From contig OZ255847.1 of the NCBI GenBank assembly GCA_965277855.1, positions 372,001 through 436,000 on the forward strand: DNA of 64,000 nucleotides. Reading direction: 5' to 3'. Under the pieces are notes generated by a model. That model was given only the letters and a program-made list of their open reading frames with translations. It made no database searches and was not told the origin of the DNA. The stretch comes from Bog-105 sp965277855. Lineage in GTDB: Bacteria; Acidobacteriota; Terriglobia; Bryobacterales; Bryobacteraceae. How positions within the stretch are numbered: the first letter of the stretch is position 1; the number at the start of each line of letters is the position of its first letter. Shown one piece after another: positions 59,270 through 64,000 of this stretch. Position numbers and translations under genes: made by a program.

Positions 59270-59610
59270 ACGCACCCTCTCCCATCGCTCCCCCGGAACT
59301 CCGGCCTAACCGCTTCGTGCGCTGGCATCGCCGCATCCTCAGCTTCTGCCTCATCATCTTTGCTTTTGAACTCGGGCTCTTCCTGCTCATCTTTCCCTGG
59401 CTCTCCGCCTGGGGAATGAGTTGGGTACCGGTTCACTCCCCTCGTCTGGCTCATCTCTGGATGAGTCGCTATTTCCGCGGCGGTCTGAGCGGTCTTGGCC
59501 TTCTCAACATCTTTGTAGCTCTGGCCGAAGGCGCCAAACAACTCAAATCCCTGTTCACTAGCAACCAGTCCGTTGCGAGCCCGTCTTCTGGCGCTGATGG
59601 CTCGTCGTAA
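59266..59610 (+). CDS. Small membrane protein, unknown function
   Basis: This is a 114-residue protein with two membrane spans: ILSFCLIIFAFELGLFLLIF, continuing into PWLSAWG, and FRGGLSGLGLLNIFVALAEG. A Pro-rich cytosolic N-terminus precedes them, and the C-terminus is Ser-rich. I do not know the family by name; similar short proteins occur next to rnhB in Acidobacteria, as far as I can recall. The ATG overlaps the rnhB stop (ATGA), which supports real translation. Confidence 0.7.
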   Translation: MNAPSPIAPPELRPNRFVRWHRRILSFCLIIFAFELGLFLLIFPWLSAWGMSWVPVHSPRLAHLWMSRYFRGGLSGLGLLNIFVALAEGAKQLKSLFTSNQSVASPSSGADGSS

Positions 59611-59676
59611 ATGTCCCAGCACAGGCGTGCTCTGATAGGAGTGTGGGAGTAGACAATAGGGGTCGATCCCCGGCAC

Positions 59677-61476
59677 ATGTCGAACACTGCCGCCCGTGAC
59701 GTCGAGCTGCTCAGGCTGCATCAACGAGTCGCTGAACTCGAACGGCTTTTGCTCGATGCGCCGACAGGCAGTAACGGCGACGCTAGCGGCTCCACACACT
59801 CGGCTTTTCCCGAAACTGAAAGTCAATTACGTTTGGTGGCTGAATCAATCCCTAACTTGGTGTGGAGCTGCCAGCCGGATGGCTATTGCGAATATCTGAG
59901 CAGGCAGTGGGCGGAATACACCGGCATCCCGTCAGAAGAACAGCTCGGCAGCAATTGGTTGTCCGTACTACATCCAGACGACCGCGAGCGCACGTATCAA
60001 GCATGGATGGCTACCGTCGAATTGCGGGAAGTTTTCGACGTTGAATACCGCATACGGCGCTTTGACGGTGTCTATCGCTGGTTTCGCACCCGTGCCTTGC
60101 CGGTACGCGATCAGCGAGGCGTCATCCAGCGCTGGTTCGGTACCTGTACCGACATCGATGAACAACGTCGGCAGGACGACGAGCGTAAACTGCTGCTGGC
60201 GAGCGAGCAGCAGTCCAGACGTGTTGCCGAACTCCTCAATCGCGTCGGCCCGCTGCTGGCTGCCGAACTCGATCCGCAGAAGTTGACCCAAAACATCACC
60301 GACCTGAGTACGCAGCTGGTTGATGCCGAGTTTGGCGCCTTTTTCTATCGCTTGTCTGGCGACAAAGATCAAGGATTCCCGCTTTATACGCTGTCCGGCG
60401 CACCCCGCGAGGCCTTTGCCCACTTTCCTGTCATACGCCCCACCGCCATTTTCGGTCCGACTCTCCTCGAAAAACAAACCGTCCGCATCGCCGATATCCG
60501 GCTCGATCCGCGCTTTGGCCAGAATGCCCCGTTCCACGGTCTTCCGGCGGGCCATCTGCCGGTGGTTAGCTATCTGGCAACTCCGGTTGTCTCCCGCTCC
60601 GGTGTCGTGCTCGGCGCACTGATGTTCGGACATGGCCTCTCCGGCGCGTTTAGCGAAGCTCACGAGCAGTTAATAGTCGGCATCGCGGCCCAAGCCGCCA
60701 TCTGTCTCGATAACGCGCGCCTTTTTGCCGAGTCGCAAGAAAATCAGGCCGCCCTCCGCCGCATCAACGACGACCTGCGCCGCGCCAATGAAGATCTCAA
60801 CCAGTTCGCCTATTCCGCCAGTCACGATCTGCAGGAACCCCTGCGCATGGTGGCCATCTACAACCAGATGCTCCAGCGCCGCTATGCCGCTCAACTCGAT
60901 ACGCAGGCGAACGAATATCTCACCTTCAGCATCGAAGGCGCGCAACGGATGCAAATGCTGGTCCGCGATCTGCTCGCCTACACGCAAGCGGTTGTCGACG
61001 ACGAGGAATTTCCCCCGCATACTCAAGCTGAGGCTGCTCTCCAGATCGCCTGGTCGAATCTGGCTCGCGCGGTCGAAGAAAGCGGCGCTGTCTTATCTCA
61101 TGCTTCCTTACCCGCCCTCGGCGTCCAGACAGTGCACATAGTTCAGATTTTCCAAAATCTGATTGGTAATTCCCTGAAATATCGCAGTGCTCAGAAACCC
61201 CTCATTCATGTCACAGCGGAACAAGAGGGAACGACGTGGAGGTTTTGCGTTCGTGATAATGGCATCGGGGTTCCTCCCCAATATGCGGAACAGGTATTCG
61301 GTATCTTTAAACGCTTGCACGGTCCTGGCAAGTATGCAGGCACCGGCATCGGACTCGCCATCTGTCAAAAAATTGTGCAGCGCTACGGTGGCCGGATTTG
61401 GGTCGAATCCGAAGAAGGCAGTGGAGCAAGCTTTTGCTTCACCCTACCCTGGGCCGCCGCTGAAGGAAAATTCTAA
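59677..61476 (+). CDS. PAS-GAF sensor histidine kinase
   Basis: This is a soluble 599-residue sensor kinase. A PAS domain covers about residues 48-165 (SQLRLVAESIPNLVWSCQPD, then VEYRIRRFDGVYRWFRTRAL with PAC motif). A GAF domain covers about 185-350 (VVSYLATPVVSRSGVVLGAL). The H-box is YSASHDLQEPLRMVAIYNQM, the N-box NLIGNSLKYR, and G-boxes are DNGIGVPPQYAEQVFGIFKR and GTGIGLAICQKIVQRYGGRI. The HisKA type is that of cyanobacterial phytochrome-like kinases, but the GAF domain shows no obvious chromophore cysteine. An Rcp1-like response regulator begins two bases after the stop. Confidence 0.92.
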   Translation: MSNTAARDVELLRLHQRVAELERLLLDAPTGSNGDASGSTHSAFPETESQLRLVAESIPNLVWSCQPDGYCEYLSRQWAEYTGIPSEEQLGSNWLSVLHPDDRERTYQAWMATVELREVFDVEYRIRRFDGVYRWFRTRALPVRDQRGVIQRWFGTCTDIDEQRRQDDERKLLLASEQQSRRVAELLNRVGPLLAAELDPQKLTQNITDLSTQLVDAEFGAFFYRLSGDKDQGFPLYTLSGAPREAFAHFPVIRPTAIFGPTLLEKQTVRIADIRLDPRFGQNAPFHGLPAGHLPVVSYLATPVVSRSGVVLGALMFGHGLSGAFSEAHEQLIVGIAAQAAICLDNARLFAESQENQAALRRINDDLRRANEDLNQFAYSASHDLQEPLRMVAIYNQMLQRRYAAQLDTQANEYLTFSIEGAQRMQMLVRDLLAYTQAVVDDEEFPPHTQAEAALQIAWSNLARAVEESGAVLSHASLPALGVQTVHIVQIFQNLIGNSLKYRSAQKPLIHVTAEQEGTTWRFCVRDNGIGVPPQYAEQVFGIFKRLHGPGKYAGTGIGLAICQKIVQRYGGRIWVESEEGSGASFCFTLPWAAAEGKF

Positions 61477-61477
61477 G

Positions 61478-61882
61478 TTGCAGGTAGTCTTAGCCGAGGA
61501 TAATCCGGGCGATGTTTTCCTGGTGCGCGAAGCCCTTCAAACACACGGCCTCGCCGCGCAACTGACTGTGCAGCAGGATGGCGAACAAATGCTGCGGTTT
61601 ATTGAGCGCGTAGACTCCGGTCTGGAGTCTTGCCCCGATCTTGTTCTGCTCGATCTTAACCTTCCTAAGCGCAGCGGCGAGTCTCTCTTGAAGCGCATTC
61701 GCGAAAGCCCGCTCTGCTCGAAGGTTCCCGTGCTGATCGTCACCTCGTCCGATTCGCCGCGTGATCGCGAAGTCTCTGCCCGGCTCGGAGCGAGCGGCTA
61801 CTTTCGCAAACCACCCGATTTCGACGAGTTCCTCAAATTAGGAGTTATCGTAAGGCAACTTATCGGGCGCGACATCGTGTAA
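61478..61882 (+). CDS. Rcp1-like single-domain response regulator
   Basis: This is a 134-residue receiver without output domain. The acidic pocket is in VVLAEDNPGDVFLVREAL; the phosphoacceptor Asp is in DLVLLDLNLPKRSGESLLKR; the switch Ser/Thr is in VLIVTSSDSPRDRE, and the lysine in GYFRKPPDFDEFL. P-K-R-S-G after the Asp is typical for Rcp1. TTG at 61478 starts one base after the kinase stop, so translation is coupled and the pair is likely cognate. The output must be through protein contact. Confidence 0.88.
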   Translation: MQVVLAEDNPGDVFLVREALQTHGLAAQLTVQQDGEQMLRFIERVDSGLESCPDLVLLDLNLPKRSGESLLKRIRESPLCSKVPVLIVTSSDSPRDREVSARLGASGYFRKPPDFDEFLKLGVIVRQLIGRDIV

Positions 61883-61909
61883 GCTACTCCCAGCACCGCC
61901 CTTATTAAT

Positions 61910-62854
61910 ATGACCCCCACTCGACGCGATCTCTGCAAATTAGCCCTTGCCGGCCTACCCCTCTCCGCCGCCTTTGCCCAGGCCAGCCGGTCCAAAGTGG
62001 ACGGCGTTCAACTTGGTGTTCAATCCTACAGCTTCCGCGATCTCCCCTTCGACCAGGCGCTGCAGGCTATGGTTCAGGATGGGCTGTTCGACTGCGAACT
62101 CTTCTCGCCCCACATCGAAGAGGGCGGCACCGATGCCCCACAGGGCGCTCCCCATCCGCCCGGCGGCAAGAGCCTAAGTCACGAAGAGAGGGCTGCAGCC
62201 CGCAAGGCCTCTGAAGAGAAGCTGCGCGCCTGGCGTCTCAGCGTGCCTCTCAGCTATTTCGCCGGCGTCCGACAGAAATTTGATAAGGCTGGAGTTAACC
62301 TCTACGCCTATAACTTGAGTCTCGGCGAAACTGCCACCGATGCCGAAATCGATCGCGGCTTCGCCATGGCCAAAGCGCTCGGAGTCAAAATTATGACCAC
62401 CTCGACCACGCTCCCCATGGCCGAACGCATGACGCCCTTCACGGACAAGCATCAAATGCTGGTCGCCTTTCACGGCCATTCCGACGTCAAGGACCCCAAG
62501 CAGTTTTCCGCTCCCGACCGCTTTGAAAAAGCGCTCGCTATGTCCCGCTACTACCGGATCAATCTCGACATCGGCCACTTCACCGCGGCCGGTTTCGACC
62601 CCGTCGATTACGTCACGAAAATGCACGACAAGATCGTTCTGCTGCATCTCAAAGACCGCAAGAAGAACGATGGTCCCAATACGCCCTGGGGCCAAGGCGA
62701 CACGCCCATCAAAGAGGTCCTCCTGCTCCTCAAAGAGAAGCGCTACCCGATCCCTGCCTTTATCGAATACGAGTACAAAGGCGCGGGCTCGTCGATCGAA
62801 GAGGTAGCTAAGTGCTATGCCTACTGTAAGAGCGTCTTGAACGCATCGGCCTGA
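61910..62854 (+). CDS. Exported TIM-barrel sugar isomerase/epimerase
   Basis: This is a 314-residue xylose-isomerase-like barrel with a Tat-like signal (TRRDLCKLALAGLPLSAAFA). Blocks: QLGVQSYSFRDLPFDQALQA, DCELFSPHIEEGG, LVAFHGHSDVKDPKQFS, RINLDIGHFTAAGFDPVDYV, VLLHLKDRKKN and the GQGDTPIKEVLLLLKEKRYP, AFIEYEYKG end with metal-binding Glu. It is not close to the 45.6-kb isomerase. The natural substrate is unknown; similar proteins occur in families near glycoside degradation genes. Confidence 0.82.
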   Translation: MTPTRRDLCKLALAGLPLSAAFAQASRSKVDGVQLGVQSYSFRDLPFDQALQAMVQDGLFDCELFSPHIEEGGTDAPQGAPHPPGGKSLSHEERAAARKASEEKLRAWRLSVPLSYFAGVRQKFDKAGVNLYAYNLSLGETATDAEIDRGFAMAKALGVKIMTTSTTLPMAERMTPFTDKHQMLVAFHGHSDVKDPKQFSAPDRFEKALAMSRYYRINLDIGHFTAAGFDPVDYVTKMHDKIVLLHLKDRKKNDGPNTPWGQGDTPIKEVLLLLKEKRYPIPAFIEYEYKGAGSSIEEVAKCYAYCKSVLNASA

Positions 62855-62895
62855 AATCGCGCTCTAAACGGAAAAATTCATTGAATTAGAACGTC

Positions 62896-62919
62896 ATTCC
62901 CCGGAATCTTTTTTGATTC
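62896..62919 (+). promoter_or_regulatory. Overlapping inverted repeats upstream of PEP-CTERM gene
   Basis: ATTCC-CC-GGAAT (62896-62907) and GAATC-TTTTTT-GATTC (62904-62919) overlap in the 83-base gap. A TATACT box follows at 62925-62930, only eight bases before the ATG at 62938, so the transcript could be leaderless. The T-run might instead serve as a weak terminator of the upstream isomerase gene. Confidence 0.3.
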
Positions 62920-62937
62920 TGTCTTATACTGGGGCTC

Positions 62938-63861
62938 ATGACAAAGCAGCGCACGACCATGGGCCGGATTTGTGTCCGGTTTCGGGGTGCTTCTTTTGCC
63001 AATATCGGCTTTCTTCTTACTTCCCTGCTTCTATTCCCCGCGCTGCGGGCCTCCGGCGATACTGTCACGTTCGCTCAATTTCTCGAAGCAGGCAAGGGCG
63101 GCAACGACTTTACCTTTACGAACTCCGGCAAGAGTGCTGTTTTTAAAACTAAGAATCCTCAAACTGGTTCGCCCAGTGTCCCGGTATCATTCGATTTTCT
63201 ATCCTTCGATCCCGCGGATATGCCCGCCGACTTGCAAGGGCCACAGTCCGCGCAAATGACCCTGAGCGTGTCGACCACCCAGCCCGCCGCTGCCTTCGGC
63301 AATTTCTTTGACCAGAATCTCTTTTCGACGGGCACTGGTGGCGTCCCCAACGTCGGGACCATCACTTTTACTCGCAACTCCCCGGATAAAGAACTGCACC
63401 AGACAAATTTGCTGACGATTTCTTTTTACGCGCTGGCTGGTGGCCTGGACGGCGTCCGCCGCGGACAAACCTCCACTCTCACGGCCGACAACGGATCGAA
63501 TGACAATGGCCAGACCGATTTCGTGCAGTTTTCTTCTTCCTATCTCAACTTCGATTCCGGAGCGGACGAGAATCTGGCTCTGTCCTTTACCAGTGCCAAT
63601 CCCTGCTTCACGCTTTACCAAAACGTGAAACAAGTGAAAGGCGGTTGCACGCAGACGAATTCGAATTTGTTAACCTTGCTGCATTCCTTTACCGCAGCCG
63701 GAACAGGAACATTCGCCTCCGACCCGCAGGCTGTCTCCGTCTTCGCCACGCCGGAACCGCAAACCCTCTGGCTTACGCTCTTCGGCCTGCTATCCCTCCT
63801 CTGGTGGGGCCTGCGCGCGGCAAACTCTCCGCAACTGTCCCTATCCAAAGAAACTCCCTAA
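62938..63861 (+). CDS. PEP-CTERM protein
   Basis: This is a 307-residue exported protein. A signal peptide (IGFLLTSLLLFPALRASG) is followed by a beta-rich body (SVPVSFDFLSFDPADMPADL, VGTITFTRNSPDKELHQ) and a C-terminal sorting tail: TPEPQTLWLTLFGLLSLLWW followed by GLRAANS. The PEP motif, hydrophobic span and one basic residue fit PEP-CTERM, with a longer than usual tail after it. Two cysteines (NPCFTLYQNVKQVKGGC) may pair. Its function is unknown. No exosortase is visible in the window. Confidence 0.8.
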   Translation: MTKQRTTMGRICVRFRGASFANIGFLLTSLLLFPALRASGDTVTFAQFLEAGKGGNDFTFTNSGKSAVFKTKNPQTGSPSVPVSFDFLSFDPADMPADLQGPQSAQMTLSVSTTQPAAAFGNFFDQNLFSTGTGGVPNVGTITFTRNSPDKELHQTNLLTISFYALAGGLDGVRRGQTSTLTADNGSNDNGQTDFVQFSSSYLNFDSGADENLALSFTSANPCFTLYQNVKQVKGGCTQTNSNLLTLLHSFTAAGTGTFASDPQAVSVFATPEPQTLWLTLFGLLSLLWWGLRAANSPQLSLSKETP

Positions 63862-63921
63862 GTCGTCGTCTGCGTACTGGCTATTTGCGATTGACGCCCA
63901 TTCATCTATTCTGGAGAGGAT

Positions 63922-64000
63922 ATGCTTCACCCTGGGATCTTTCGCGAATACGATATTCGCGGTATTGCTGATAAAGAACTGCTCGATGAGGACGTCGAAC
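63922..64000 (+). CDS. Phosphomannomutase/phosphoglucomutase, 5' end only
   Basis: Only the first 26 codons are in the window: LHPGIFREYDIRGIADKELL and then DEDVE. F-R-E-Y-D-I-R-G is the N-terminal hallmark of alpha-D-phosphohexomutases of the ManB/AlgC group, which convert mannose 6-phosphate or glucose 6-phosphate to the 1-phosphates. GGAGAGGA precedes the ATG. The catalytic serine lies past the end. Confidence 0.85.
   Translation, partial: MLHPGIFREYDIRGIADKELLDEDVE

Noticed and set aside
59655..59680. GGGGTCGATCCCC motif resembling a tRNA T-arm before the histidine kinase
   Set aside because: The stem is four pairs with a five-base loop and no acceptor, D or anticodon arm can be placed upstream.

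Overview
The window looks like chromosome from an Acidobacteriota bacterium, most likely of the Solibacter/Bryobacter type. The support is indirect: two very large MacB-like permeases of the 'ADOP' kind, each preceded by a PadR regulator; an Oar-type TonB receptor with an N-terminal carboxypeptidase-like domain; an ECF sigma factor overlapping a membrane Ser/Thr kinase; PEP-CTERM proteins; and GC-rich coding with many GTG and TTG starts. No tRNA, rRNA, CRISPR array, phage or intact insertion sequence was found.

Layout. 1-9.5 kb: 3' part of nuoB, a TonB-dependent receptor, malQ, an orphan ribbon-helix-helix antitoxin with the wreck of its BrnT toxin, bshB1, and a TPR protein translationally coupled to a seven-heme cytochrome. 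9.5-13.8 kb: kinase-SUMF1-hydrolase fusion, its ECF sigma factor and a small exported protein. 13.8-20.4 kb: a dense housekeeping run apt-ispE-prs-rplY-pth-rpsF-rpsR-rplI plus a HEAT-repeat protein. 20.4-30.6 kb: ADOP/PadR pair 1, amidohydrolase, amino-acid permease, M28 peptidase, alaC-like aminotransferase, GNAT protein. 30.6-37.3 kb: ADOP/PadR pair 2 with a clear palindromic operator, a galactose-oxidase-like protein, and a 1.7 kb graveyard of broken ADOP and NIPSNAP genes. 37.3-46.5 kb: arylsulfotransferase-like protein, PEP-CTERM protein, M23 peptidase, GH28 glycosidase, an enolase-superfamily enzyme interrupted by an amber codon, DUF4142, a PCMT-like methyltransferase, an EamA exporter and a TIM-barrel isomerase. 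46.5-50 kb: sdhCAB. 50-54.7 kb: Mrp ATPase, tsaD and queA (head to head with overlapping start codons), a glycosyltransferase, and a DUF433/DUF5615 toxin-antitoxin pair. 54.8-59.6 kb: ffh-rpsP-khpA-rimM-trmD-rplS-rnhB, the common bacterial translation/SRP cluster. 59.7-64 kb: PAS-GAF histidine kinase with an Rcp1-like response regulator, a second TIM-barrel isomerase, a second PEP-CTERM protein and the start of a phosphomannomutase.

No wholly new defence or mobile system is evident. The most unusual signals are small scale: the six-base palindrome that supplies codons 1-2 of both tsaD and queA; an amber codon followed by 43 in-frame sense codons that resemble the missing family C-terminus; a BrnT toxin apparently deleted from its own operon while the antitoxin stayed intact; a 330-bp ADOP tail repeated 2.9 kb downstream at about 90% identity with a recombination scar; and a 26-bp near-perfect palindrome over the promoter of the second PadR-ADOP pair.
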